From NCBI GenBank assembly GCA_013350335.1, contig CM023538.1:50357195-50421194 (forward strand): DNA of 64,000 nucleotides, written 5' to 3'. Positions 1 to 10,163 of this stretch are shown here, in pieces; the first letter of the stretch is position 1, and every line of letters begins with the position of its first letter. A program made the translations under genes and the position numbers. The notes under the pieces were generated by a model. It was not told where the DNA came from, made no database searches, and worked only from the letters and a program-made list of their open reading frames with translations. The DNA is from Chimonanthus salicifolius. Its lineage: Eukaryota > Streptophyta > Magnoliopsida > Laurales > Calycanthaceae.

Positions 1-2
1 TC

Positions 3-703
3 ACACGTCCTGATATTGCGTTCGCTGTTAACAAGGCCTGTCAGTTTATGCATCAACCCACCTCTGACCATTGGGCTTTTGTTAAGCTCATCTTGCGGTA
101 TTTAAGGCCACTATCTCCTATGGGTTGCAGTTTCATTGTTCTTCTCCGTCCTATTTGTCGGCTTTCTCTGATGCTGATTGGGCCGGTTGTCCCGACGATA
201 GAAAGTCCACGGGTGGTTTTGCTATCTTTCTTGGTAACAATCTGATTTCCTGGAGCTCTAAGAAACAACAAAGTATTGCTCGTTCTAGTACTGAAGCTGA
301 ATACAGGGCCATTGCTTCTGCCTTTGCAGAGCTTACGTGGTTACTTTCGCTTCTTGGGAAGCTACATATTTCTCTTGCTGGATCTCCTACTCTTTGGTGT
401 GACAACGTTGGTGCCACTTATCTCACAGCCAATCCAGTCTTTCATGCCCGTACGAAACATGTCGAAATTGATTTTCATTTCGTTCGTGATATGGTTGCTC
501 GTAAACAGTTGGTCGTTAAGATTATCTCGACCAAGGATCATATGGCTGACATCTTCACCAAGGGTCTCTCATCTCCTCTTTTTCTGCTCCTCCGTGACAA
601 GCTCAATCTCATTGATGGCACGTTGAGCTTGAGGGGGGATATTAGAGATAAGCCTCCAGCACCTCCTTCCTTATCAAGAACCCGTGATTATCCTCACCGA
701 TAA
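3..703 (+). pseudogene. Ty1/copia pol 3' end (RT tail + RNase H)
   Basis: This is the C-terminal part of a copia polyprotein that enters from outside the window. Bases 3-116 encode the end of the RT connection region ([10 protein letters not shown] at the start, then a RYL motif). After one missing base near 116 the reading continues in another frame with a complete RNase H: SDADWAG, the STGG turn, [15 protein letters not shown], the CDN motif (residues WCDN), RTKHVEID, and the terminal DIFTKG signature. Because of the frameshift the element cannot make an intact polyprotein. The open frame runs past DIFTKG into the 3' LTR and stops at 701-703. Family assignment is secure; the lineage within copia is not resolved. 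Confidence 0.93.
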
Positions 704-830
704 TCATGGGATAGGGAGCGTTTTGATTTGTGTATGATTGTTTCCTTTTGGGGTTTTCCCCTTTCTTGTAATATATATATATATATATATTGAGAAATAC
801 ATGAAGTAATAGATGAGAGGAATTACTTCA
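640..830 (+). repeat. 3' LTR of the copia element
   Basis: A purine tract (GAGCTTGAGGGGGGA, about 625-639) follows the RNase H frame, so the LTR should begin at about 640 with TATTAGAG (canonical TGTTAGAG with one change). It holds a TA microsatellite (about 769-790) and ends ...TTACTTCA at 830. The right border is sharp because base 831 is in frame with an ankyrin-gene exon on the other strand. The 5' partner LTR lies outside the window, so the target duplication (expected ATAGC, 831-835) cannot be confirmed here. Confidence 0.75.
769..790. repeat. TA microsatellite in the copia LTR
   Basis: Uninterrupted (TA)n inside the LTR. Other TA tracts of this type are at about 11941-11965 and 19619-19650. 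Confidence 0.9.
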
Positions 831-994
831 ATAGCTACCATTGAGCAAGATTGGGATGTCTTGTTGACCCATTCTCCACCTCCTTCAAGACTCTTGATTT
901 GTTCTTTATGTGTCTCGTTGAAGACATCTGCAGGCATTTTCCCTTCTTTGTTGCGTTCTTGAGAAACATATGATGGCATGTTGTCCCTCACATA
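831..994 (-). pseudogene. Ankyrin gene last exon: PGG-domain start, cut by copia
   Basis: The acceptor TGGTGCAG lies just upstream (minus strand) and the exon opens YVRDNMPSYV, continuing to FNETHKEQIKS, GGEWVNKTSQS and SCSMVA. In this family that stretch (ETHK..., W...T..SCS.VA) directly precedes the hydrophobic helices and the PGG motif. Here the next base is the copia LTR, so the helices are missing. Joining to the preceding exon gives WYN|YVRDNMP in frame, matching the KWYEFVK.SMP pattern of relatives. Confidence 0.88.
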
Positions 995-1166
995 CTGCAC
1001 CATTGAAAGAGATGAGCTTATTAGTTGTTTCTTTGAATGGAATAGAGAAATAGGAAACATACGGATATTGAAGTCATGAATCAGCATTCCACCATCCAAG
1101 TGGTATCCCACGGTTTCCCACATGTAAATTCAAAAGAAAAATCTATAGTTAGAATATTAGAAAATT

Positions 1167-2245
1167 AGTCGTTGCCGTTGGAGGTGGGTTTTTATGTGAT
1201 AGGTAAGAAATTCAAAATCTCAACCTATATCTCAATTAATTTAGCCATCATAATGGCTGAAATTTTTATTTTTTATTAATATTTTGTAAAATGTGGTTCT
1301 TTAATGGAATCAATCTATAACGGTTTTTGCTATGAACTAGTGGATATGATATTTATGAGTTGATATTTCATTTCATGTATGTGACTTCATGGACTGAATT
1401 AGAAAGGAAGTCTTTTTACTTTTTTTAAGACAAACAAAAGCTAAATGATTGAGCTGACTAAATCAAATAAGAAACGATGGTTATAAGTCTATGGATAGGA
1501 TTTTTAAGAACTTAAATTCTTAGATATTGTTTTTTTTTTTACCCTTTTTTTTGGGCAATTATGTCTTGCGTTAAGAGTGTATGATTATAAACTATGCTAT
1601 GTGTTGATAAGTTGATGATTTTGAGTTTTATTCATTCTTAGGTATAATTAGTCTAAAAATACGTAGATAGAAATGACTGATTACTATAATAGTTGACTTA
1701 ATTTCATTTTGAAGCAATTAAAGGAAAACATCAAAATAATAATTGTTTGATCTTAAATTTTGTTTGGTTGGTAATTTACCTTGTTAATAAGCAAATGATA
1801 ACATTTTTATGGGAAAACTAACAGAAATTATGAAAAAACCCTAAACCCTAAACCCTAAAACCCTAAATCCTAAACTCAAACAATAATAATAAAAAAAACC
1901 CTCCTTAGTCGTTCTTGCAGTTGAGTGTGGGTTTTTTATTTGATAGGTGAGAAATTCAAAATCTCTACCTATATCTCAGTCAATTTAGCTAAGATACTGG
2001 CTGAAATTTTGATGTTTTAATACTATTTTGTAAAATATGGTCGTTTTATGGAATCAATCTATAACAATTTCTGGTATGAACTGGTGGATATGAAATATAT
2101 CAAATTGATATTTCAATCCATGTGTATGGCTCCATGAACTGAATTAGAAAGGTAAGTGATTGAGTTGACCAAAATAAATAAGAAATAATGGTGAGAAGTC
2201 TATAGATAGGAATTTGGAGAACTTCAATTCTTAGATCTTGTTTTT
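1167..2245. repeat. Direct duplication (~340 bp) within the last ankyrin intron
   Basis: Bases 1167-1535 and 1907-2245 are clearly homologous in the same orientation. Both contain GAAATTCAAAATCTC, ACCTATATCTCA, GGAATCAATCTATAAC, GAACT.GTGGATATGA and CTGAATTAGAAAGG, and both end near a T-rich tract after TTCTTAGAT. The offset is about 740 bases. The spacer 1536-1906 is AT-rich and includes the telomere-like run at 1836. Confidence 0.85.
1836..1876. repeat. Short interstitial telomere-type repeat
   Basis: About five units of CCCTAAA (Arabidopsis-type plant telomere sequence), some with one extra or changed base (CCCTAAAA, CCCTAAATCC). It is far too short to be a chromosome end. It sits just before the second copy of the intron duplication. 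Confidence 0.85.
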
Positions 2246-2528
2246 TCTGCCTTATATTGAGAGTGAAGTCTAGTGAGAGATGGCCTTAAACCTTCTGCAT
2301 GTGCAACCATGCTATGTTAGTGGTTTGAATTGCACCTTTTGACTATATCTGAGCATTCTTTTATAACGTAAGTTATTTATGCAGTTACACAGTATTGACT
2401 CTATCAATGTAACCTTACAAAGTTACACTAGTGTAGCTTACAAGTTTACGTGAGATAAGTATGCCTTCACATGATTATGCTAGCACAACACAAATTATCA
2501 GGTGAAGAGAGAGAGAGAGACAACGCAC

Positions 2529-2956
2529 ATTATACCATTTGATCTCCCAAAGTAGCTGCATGGTTGTAGGCATACCCAAAGGCTGTTGAGAACTTCCAGT
2601 AGCAGCGAGATGCAAGGGATTGTTCATTTCATTGTCCATCTTCGAGCTTCCTATATGAATCACTTTCTTCTCTAAGTTAGTAAAAAGCTCATATACATCA
2701 GCTTGTCTATTTTTTATTGCCACAAGCATTGCATTTTTTAAGTCTGTCGACGTTTTACATGTGGCAGCTGTAGAGTGTTTCCTCAAGATTCCCTCTACCA
2801 TCTCAGTTACTCCCTTTTCTACTGCAATTAGAATAGTTGCATTACCAACATGTGGATCTTCACATGAAGCTTCATAGTTAAGGAGGAGTTTTTCCATTAT
2901 TTTATAAGCTAACATATCCCTTCACTTGATATTCTCGATCTTTCCAACAAGTTTAC
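2529..2956 (-). pseudogene. Ankyrin gene exon: second ankyrin block
   Basis: The acceptor TTAG precedes 2956 and the donor GT is at 2527-2528. Recognisable segments are KLVGKIENIK, then an in-frame TGA (2922-2924), then YKIMEKLLL, ILIAVEKGVTEMVEGILRKH, NAMLVAIKNRQADVYELF, PLHLAA and QLLWEIKWYN. The PLHLAA and ILIAVEKGVTEMVE segments are ankyrin repeats typical of the family's C-terminal block. The stop sits where relatives have a basic residue, so a CGA-to-TGA change is likely. The exon enters in phase 1 and leaves in phase 0, agreeing with both neighbours. Confidence 0.86.
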
Positions 2957-4209
2957 CTAATTTCATAAATAACACATATTAGGAATACCCACATATATAC
3001 ATCTATACAAAAACTAATAAATGAAAAAGCTCTTATTTCACAATAATATTTATTGCCAACGTGATGAGTGAATAAGCTAAAGGCATGGAATATATCCACA
3101 CATTCTTGAAATTTCTCAAAACGTTGCTATTCCCATCCATTTCTTAAGTCATTTTTTACATCACATTACACAATAGATTTTGGGAAACATTTAACCATTC
3201 GATTGGTTTCCTGAGGGAGTTTTTACCATAAATTTTGAAATATTGACTTCCGAAAAGAAAAAGAAAAAAAATATAGAATTACAATCTCATTTGTGGGCAA
3301 TGTATTTTGTTGTGCAGTTTTTTGTGAAGCACACCTACACAAAAGAGAAAGGCTGGTTGGAAATGTCTGGAAATGTCTATCGTTTTAATATGGGGCTTAC
3401 CATGACTTATGTGATTCAATCAAACCTTAAAAATCTAGATTGAATAATCCAAACAAGATGATCTTTGATGGACTTCTTATGGAAAAATATTTTTGACATT
3501 ATCAATGGGCCCCAATCCCTTGCCCGAACCCCAGACATCCATCCACCACGCATGAACTAAGTTGAACTCACTTTAAGTTGTCCTCACATTTCAATTTACC
3601 TTTTTTAAGAATTTCTTTTAATGGCGAAGAACCACGAGACCCTCACCTATCTTCGAGTATGAGGGCATTGGGTAAAATTCCAAATACACGTAGTCTCCTA
3701 AAAGTCATGGATATCAGATGACTACGTGATTCAAACGTATGACCTTTGGTTTCTGAGCTAAAGGTCAGCAACTTGAGCTATCCTTTGTAAGGTTGAGTAA
3801 TCAACTTTTATAAGAATTGAAGTAAGAAATAAATTTTATGGCCTCCAAAATATGGATTGAATAATCAAATCAAGTTGGTGGTTGTCAATGCTCAATATTT
3901 AATCATTGACTTTTCCAAAAACCCATGTTTGTGGTCCCATCAAAGCCCATAAAAGTTTGTGTTGTATTGACCCAAACTATAAGATCTTAACAATTAAGAC
4001 TTTAGAATCATAATTTGATCCAATCAATGTGAATTATATTATAACTTATTTTCAAATATAAATCTTTCAAATAGACCAATCTTCATTGACAAAAGTGAGT
4101 TTTATGAAAATTACTAAAGATATTATCCTATACATCATGGAAGTGAACATTTTATTTAAAAACTTAATTTCTCCTTAGAATGTAAAAGATGAAAGATTTG
4201 GTTCTGAAC
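2957..4209. other. Ankyrin-gene intron, no recognised feature
   Basis: AT-rich sequence between proposed exons. The block 3600-3790 has a different texture (CCACGAGACCCTCACC) that could be an old repeat fragment. I see no coding or RNA gene. Confidence 0.6.
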
Positions 4210-4422
4210 CTAGTAGAATATGCTTAATTAAGAAACTAACGATAATCATCAATAGAGATATGCATATCTCGATGAAACTCTTTATTGGCCCCATGCATGT
4301 CTTGATGAAACTCTTGATCAGAGCCATGATAGGCCTTTCTTCATCTGACTCTGAAACTGTCAGGATATCCTCTAAATCCACCGAGATTTCCTCATCAGTA
4401 TGTATATTAAAAAATCTCAATT
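4210..4422 (-). pseudogene. Ankyrin gene linker exon with hydrophobic segment
   Basis: The acceptor AATGAG ends at 4423 and the donor GTTCAG follows 4210. The frame gives an acidic stretch (DEEISVDLEDIL, SESDEERP) followed by repeated IKSFI segments and a hydrophobic run ending in KHILLG. Phase 1 in and phase 1 out fit the exons on both sides. The segment corresponds to the variable linker between the two ankyrin blocks in this family. It is supported by open frame and phase rather than by a conserved motif. Confidence 0.6.
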
Positions 4423-4487
4423 CTCATTGCTTTTTATAAAACAACGGTTATAACAACGGAAAGAAAGTTAGAAGTGTTACCACTCAC

Positions 4488-4912
4488 CTACAGGTTTGTT
4501 GGATGCATCTTTGGAATTCTCTTTATTTACTAAAGCCGTAGAGTTTAGAAAATAAAATAAAAACAGGAAAAATCATTTTATGAAACTATGCTCATTTTTA
4601 AATTTAAGGAAATAACAATTTAAAACCCACATCCATTGTCGTCCCTGCAATGATGTGTTCATGATTTGGCTTCTCTAAATCTGATACATAGCACATTTCA
4701 ACAAAATAATAATAGTAGTTATAATAATAAATTGAAAAATGGCTGAATGTGTCTAAGTAAATTAGCAGCAATAGGATAAATAAAAAAAAAGAGATAAAAC
4801 AGCAACACGACGTTGGCACTAACCTTTCGCAGATTCAGATTCATCTTTGGATTCTGTGTGTCTCCTAAGCAACAACTTCGACTTGATAAGACTTTGTGCA
4901 TCATTTGTGATC
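4488..4912 (-). pseudogene. Three short ankyrin-gene linker exons (4824-4912, 4627-4680, 4488-4520)
   Basis: Three small exons with plausible signals: acceptor CTCTAG before 4912 and donor GTTAGT after 4824; acceptor ATCAG before 4680 and donor GTTTTA after 4627; acceptor AAAG before 4520 and donor GTGAGT after 4488. They encode charged linker peptide such as LIKSKLLLRRHTESKDESES, LEKPNHEHIIAG and NSKDASNKPV. Each joins the next in phase 1, and the last joins the 4210-4422 exon. Poorly conserved charged linkers split over small exons are usual in this family. The entry phase of 4824-4912 does not match the donor at 6879, so an indel or a missing exon lies between them. Confidence 0.5.
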
Positions 4913-6878
4913 CTAGAGATATAAATAGTTATTAAAAATTCTACATTATGCAAGTGATTATCGTAATCATAAACTATTCTATTATATATTTAGAATTTGG
5001 TATTTAAAAATTTTACTTTTTCTATTCATTTAATTTATATTCTCTATCATTTTAACTTTTTTAGAACTTTATTTTTACTTTTCCTTTTTTCCAGAGCAAG
5101 CCAAAATATTTAATTAAATATTTATAGGTCCAATTCTTGGGACAGTAGTTACCGTCCATAGCAACCTATATACACATCAATGATAAAAGAGTCCCCAACA
5201 GTACTCAACCCTACCATCACATGCCTAGGCCACTTGGCCAACAAAATATATCCCATTGAAGGGCATCCCTAACCCCAAAAGATGAGACCACCTCCCATGC
5301 TTGCACCTAAGATGAACAGTTACTGCTGTTTGAATTTCATTGTATAAGAGTAGGCCCCACGTGAATTGCTGCAACCTTGCGAGCAATGCAACGAGTTTAC
5401 TGGCTTTGAATAGCTTAAATATTAGAAGGAAGGCCAAACTCAAAAAATTTAGTACAGAAGCATTAAGGTTGTTTGTCATTTTTCATTTATAAAAATTGAG
5501 CAAGAAAAATTACTCTTCTTTCTTCGTCGATAGGAATGAGGGTTCTTTGGCAATAATATAAAAATTGAGAAATTTTCTTGTTTTTTTTAAGATTTGTTTC
5601 TCGTATAGAAGATAGAAGAATTTAATAAGAAAAAGAGGGAGGCCTTTCTTACTAGTCAAGACAATATAGTGTGAATTTAAATTGAAAATAAATATTTTAG
5701 AATAAATAACAAAAACATTGAGTTTCAATAACTCGACATGAGATTGGATTTCATAGCTTTTTTTGGATGACATGAATTGAACCTAAACACTACATTCATT
5801 GCATTTTCTGGAGTATACCTAAATTTATAGTTGAGAATTGACTTTGAAAAAAATGTATTATAAGGGTTAAATAGGAGGGAAAATGTCAAAAACTAGAGTT
5901 AGACACAAACATCATCTAAAACCTCATATGATGTAAATAGACAAGTGATGTGTCCCATCACCTACATGAGGGGATATTGAGGCGCTGAGATATACGTAAT
6001 GAAATGTAAGATCCATCACTGAGAAATGGATTAACTTGCAGGGAAATGGACCTAATCCAATCACTGTTTTTCTCTCAAAGATTGTCCAAAATGTACAATA
6101 TATACAAAATTGAGGCTCTCTACATCCTTATAAGAAATTCTTCAGTGTAGCAAAACTAGAATCCCAGAAGTGTCTGGGCAAAAGTACATCTTCGGGCCAT
6201 GATGTTGTTCCATTAGATATTGGAACCTCTATGTTTGTTCACAAGTCTCTCTTGACCCCAGTCGCACCAATGTAAACGTATCTTAGATGTTGTTCCTCAT
6301 TTTCCTAGAAATTGAGACTTTTCTTTCTTTTTCTATAGAATTAGGGCTGTTTCCAAAGACCCAAAAAAAAAATGTGACATTTTTCTATAATTCACAGAAT
6401 CTATTTTCCATAGAGGGGATAAAAAGATTTATTGAAGATCAAAATGGAGTTCACCTTTCATCAGGATAATACTTCAGTCATTTTCGATGAAAATAAAGAT
6501 TTTGATATAAACAACCAAAATATTGAGACTTTGCATCTTGTCACAAGACACTATTTTATGACATTTGTTGGATAATGTGAATATAACTAATATAATTTTT
6601 TCATGAAATTGTTTTTTTTTTTAAGAAATATATAAATGAACTTTTAAATCTATACTAGTGTCTACCATTACCATTATTATTATTATTTAATATGGTACAC
6701 TTCTTTGGATAGGTTAGATAACCAAAAAAAAAGTTAGACAATCTAAGAAAACGGGCATTTGATAAGACTAGGAGGACATGTGTAGTCAAACAATTAATAT
6801 CAACATTTTCCTTTAACAATTGTTCATTAGTTGTTTCAATATATAAGAACATTAAAATTGAAATCTTCACACACTCAC
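4913..6878. other. Ankyrin-gene intron, no recognised feature
   Basis: AT-rich intronic DNA with short homopolymer runs. No conserved protein motif or repeat ends were found. The short open frames here lack splice or family support. Confidence 0.55.
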
Positions 6879-6983
6879 CAGACATTATGAGCCTTTTGAA
6901 GGTGTTGAAACATTCACTTAGTGCTTCTCTACAATAATCTACTTCACTTTTATCTTCATCCTCAAGATCTACTACCCATATAC
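6879..6983 (-). pseudogene. Candidate ankyrin-gene exon
   Basis: This is an open 105-base block between a good acceptor (GATACAG before 6983) and a good donor (GTGAGTG after 6879). One frame reads WVVDLEDEDKSEVDYCREAL followed by SECFNTFKRL. Coding character and splice signals are convincing. I do not recognise the segment as a named domain, and its phase does not fit the next downstream exon, so its place in the mRNA is uncertain. Confidence 0.45.
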
Positions 6984-7694
6984 CTGTATCAAAGACAAAA
7001 TACTATTACCACAAATTAAGGATGGTTTTCTCATGTTTCTACCATTAGGGATCATTTTTTTTGCATTATTTTTAAATGCAACTTAAAATTTTCTTTTTCA
7101 GCCCAAAGTTTGCCGAAAATGGGCCTGCAAAGCAGGTTGTTCAGGACTTCATGCTGCGTAAACGGGGATGAAGTTGAGTGAAAACGGGCCTTCTAAATGG
7201 GCCTGTATATTGGACCATTGTGCTAGTGTAAACGGGCCAGCAACCCACTCAGTTAGGCCAAGGAATTGGCTGAGTGAACCCAGTTTGGGAGCAAAGTTTC
7301 TCATCAGAATACTCGCTGATTTGGGACTGATTTTGACATCAACTCAGCAACCACCCAGTTTTGTCTTAGCCGTTGACTGAACCCCATATCCTGTGGCTGA
7401 ATTTCTTTGGTTTCTCTTTGAAGGTAGGCAACATTACACACACACAAAACAATTCTCCCCTAAGAAGAATTTTGATGAAACTTTCATTTAAACCAAATGG
7501 ATGCTATTCGGCTCATACTTTAGGATCCAATTTATAATCTCTCTGTTTCCAAGGGCTCAAACATCACAAGCAACATCTGAAGCTGAATTCTACACATTTT
7601 CAAACTTACAAGCATCGAATAACTGACACATATGGAGTCTATTTCTAAAGAACTGGACAATGTAATAAGTAGCTAAGGGATAAAAGATACTCAC

Positions 7695-7783
7695 ATGAGT
7701 AGATGATATGCTCCACCATTGTAAGTGGAGTTCAACTTCTGACTGGAGCGGAAAGAAGAGTGCATTTGAAGTATTTGGTAAGC
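7695..7783 (-). pseudogene. Candidate ankyrin-gene exon (weak)
   Basis: An open block with acceptor TTTAG before 7783 and donor GTGAGTA after 7695. It continues the phase of the 10164 donor and would encode GLPNTSNALFFPL and SEVELHLQWW. It does not join in phase to 6879-6983. There is no domain support, so treat it as a guess based on splice signals. Confidence 0.3.
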
Positions 7784-8140
7784 CTAAACTGTCAATCACA
7801 GAAGAGGACAAACAAATAAATGAAAGTATATGCATTAGTTTCTATGTTAATTTAATTTTTTTTATTTCTAGATGACATGTCATTAAATGGTGAGACAATA
7901 AGCCAACAAAATATGTTAGAAATATTGAGGAAAATGGTTAAAAGTTTAACATGACAAACATAATATGGTTCAAGTTTAGTGACTATTGGAGTAAAGGTGA
8001 TGAACTATTTAAAACTGAAGTAATTTTTGAAGTGTAATGTTTTGATATGGATACCATGGATTTCTTGTCATATTTGTTGTAACTTTTATGGAAGTCAATG
8101 CCCATTGTATCTATTGACATATACCTTTGAAGACTTTAAC

Positions 8141-8342
8141 TAGGGCTGCAACTCGGGTCGGGCGGGCCGGGTTTTAATAAACCCAACCCTAACCCGACTC
8201 ACTCCATATTGAACCCAACCCGACCCGACCCGAATAAAAAAACCCAAGATAGTAAACCCGACCCGACCCGAGATTGTAATACCCTTAACCCAACCCGACC
8301 CGACCTTTAACCCGACAAAACCCGACCCGAGTTGCAGCCCTA
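8141..8342. repeat. MITE with CCCGA pentamer arrays (left arm of the composite)
   Basis: Both ends carry the same TIR (TAGGGCTGCAACTCGGGT at 8141; complement ending at 8342). The interior is made of ACCCG/CGGGT pentamers. Bases 8343-8350 do not repeat the ACTTTAAC target site, so this MITE did not insert alone at this place; it moved as part of the larger composite. Confidence 0.8.
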
Positions 8343-8413
8343 CTGGCTGCTTCACACTCAAGGACCAGTAAATCCTATCTACTCCTCCTTTTGGGTGTTC
8401 AATCACCACCGTT

Positions 8414-8598
8414 GCTGCTTGGCAATTACCCATCTCTCTTTCTCAAGTCTGAAATCAAAATACAAAGAAAAGAAAGAAGAAAGGGCAAAGGGTTTGCTTT
8501 ACTGGTGCTGCTTGGCAATTATCCATCTCTCTTTCTCAAGTCTGAAATCAAAATACAAAGAAAAGAAAGAAGAAAGGGCAAGGGTTTGCTTTACTATT
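8414..8598. repeat. 93-bp tandem duplication inside the composite
   Basis: Two adjacent copies start GCTGCTTGGCAATTA at 8414 and 8507 and differ at only a few bases. The duplication keeps frames open on the plus strand, which produces spurious open reading frames here. Confidence 0.88.
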
Positions 8599-8905
8599 TG
8601 GCTCCAAATCCCAGTCTAGAGTCTAGACTAAGATCTGTCAAAACAGAACAGACCCATTGTTGACGGGAATACCTTTAATGGAGATATTAAATAATTAAAT
8701 ATATTTAAATTGAACTTTAAGGTTGTCTTTAGCAAATAGAATCACATGCTTTCCGACCCACTAAACCTTCATCAGATCCAAGAGAAAAGTAAATACATAA
8801 AGAACCAAAGGGGAGAGAGAGAGATGGGCAGAGGCACCTGGGCTCATGAACCTCTCTCAAACTTTGAGTTCCTATTGCAAGCGATGCCAAGATATTAGAA
8901 ATTAC

Positions 8906-9101
8906 CGGCAGCCATGGCGGTACCGACGCCGATGAATACAAAAAGGAAGGTGCAGACGAGCTCAACCACCAAGGTGCAGAGGCAATCGAGCTGAGTCGCC
9001 TCCTCCCTGTTCCCCGATGCTCCGCCAAACTTTCCTCTCCTTCCTTTCTTTCCATCTTTTCTCACTGCTGTTTTCCCTTTTCCTTCCATCGACTTACCCA
9101 T
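8906..9101 (-). pseudogene. Captured exon 1 of a tonoplast aquaporin (TIP-like)
   Basis: The ATG at 9101 opens a frame whose second half reads REATQLDCL, VVELVCTFLFVFIGVG and TAMAAG. This is the first transmembrane helix and the E..CTFLFVF...G..MA signature of TIP aquaporins, closest to TIP4-type proteins that carry a REATQ-D leader. It ends at GCCG|GTAATTTC, a donor at the place where TIP genes have their first intron. No later exon, NPA motif or pore is present, so it cannot form a channel. The N-terminal basic stretch (residues 1-27) is unlike normal TIPs and may be partly translated 5' leader. It lies wholly within the composite element at 8141-9402 and was presumably picked up from a functional gene elsewhere. 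Confidence 0.72.
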
Positions 9102-9147
9102 GCTAGGGTTTGGAAATTTGAGGTAAGGAGCCTTTTATAGTAAGTTA

Positions 9148-9402
9148 TGAAAATAGTATCGGGTCGGGTCGGGTCGGATCTCTCGGGTCAAGTTTTTCAG
9201 GTCGGGTCGGGTCGGGTTGAAATTTAAAGACCTCAACCCAACCCGACCCGAATTTCGGTTGGGTTTTTCTTTCCTCAACCCGACCCGACCCTACAGCCCG
9301 ACCATTGTAACCTGACCCGCATGATTTCTTGGGTCGACCCGCATGATTTCTTGGGTCGGGTCATGCGGGTCGGGCCAAAACCCGACCCGAGTTGCAGCCC
9401 TA
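9148..9402. repeat. Right arm of the composite: second MITE-like unit
   Basis: The same CGGGT/ACCCG-rich sequence as the left arm, in opposite-facing and duplicated form, with an intact outer TIR at 9383-9402. The inner TIR is not recognisable. CGCATGATTTCTTGGGTCG occurs twice in tandem near 9317-9360. Confidence 0.75.
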
Positions 9403-9410
9403 ACTTTAAC

Positions 9411-10163
9411 TAATATTAATGCCAGATGTTTTTCCCACAAGATGAATGTAGGGGTTTGAAACCAAAACCTCTATTCTTAGAAACTCAAGGTAAATGAACT
9501 ACGACCCCTGACACTCATTTCTTACAAGTTATTCTTTTGTATTTTTTTTCAAAATTAAATGATTAAACAAGATGTATGGTATAGGTGAATAAAATTTAAT
9601 AATAAAAAAAAGTTAAAAACCATTAGAAATACCAACTCCTTGTATCTAAAGTTGTGATGATTATGAACTAAACTCTATATGATTGACGGGATGTAATGAC
9701 TTGACTTGTCGATTTATTTTATCGAGGCTTTAAGTTAAACTTAGTATTTATAAGTTTGATTTTGAAATTTGTAAATTATTAGAAATTAGTGCAATTAAAA
9801 TAAAATTTAATATTAGTTGTCATAAATATTTATTATAGTTAAAATTTTGATATTTGCTAACCCATTGATCATGAATCCTAAACTTTTAAAAAGGTTTTGA
9901 TAATGTCATGCTCAAAATGTAATTGAGCCCTCACTGTATGCAACTGTTTTTTTGTTTTTTTTTCTATTATTATTATTAATATTATTATTATCATGGTTTA
10001 AGTTGTATAAATTTTATTTGAAAATATTTGTATTCTATTAAGTTTTCTTTTTAATCTAAGATGTTTAATTCAATCCTATGAACTTAGACCATGTGAGCTA
10101 CCCTGCATCAATTTGCATTTAAAGAAAGTTGAAGAGAGTGGCAAGTGGAGAGAGAGATGATAC
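9411..10163. other. Ankyrin-gene intron 1, AT-rich
   Basis: Low-complexity ATT runs (9965-9990) and no recognisable element or exon. Confidence 0.6.

Larger units (their letters stand above)
8141..9402. mobile_element. Composite hAT-type (Pack-type) element carrying a gene fragment
   Basis: The ends are perfect inverted repeats TAGGGCTGCAACTCGGGTCG (8141) and its complement (9383-9402), flanked by identical 8-bp target duplications ACTTTAAC at 8133-8140 and 9403-9410. An 8-bp duplication and short TIRs indicate hAT-type transposition. Inside are a complete ~200-bp MITE (8141-8342), a duplicated 93-bp unit (8414-8598), a captured aquaporin exon on the minus strand, and a second MITE-like half (about 9148-9402). 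There is no transposase, so movement needed an enzyme supplied in trans. It lies in an intron of the ankyrin gene. Confidence 0.88.

Noticed and set aside
1836..1876. Possible chromosome end or ancient telomere fusion
   Set aside because: Only about five units and the sequence continues as an intron on both sides.
8140..8433. 97-codon minus-strand frame and plus-strand frames of 90-95 codons in 8332-8663
   Set aside because: They come from the CCCGA-type MITE repeats and the 93-bp duplication; no protein family resemblance.
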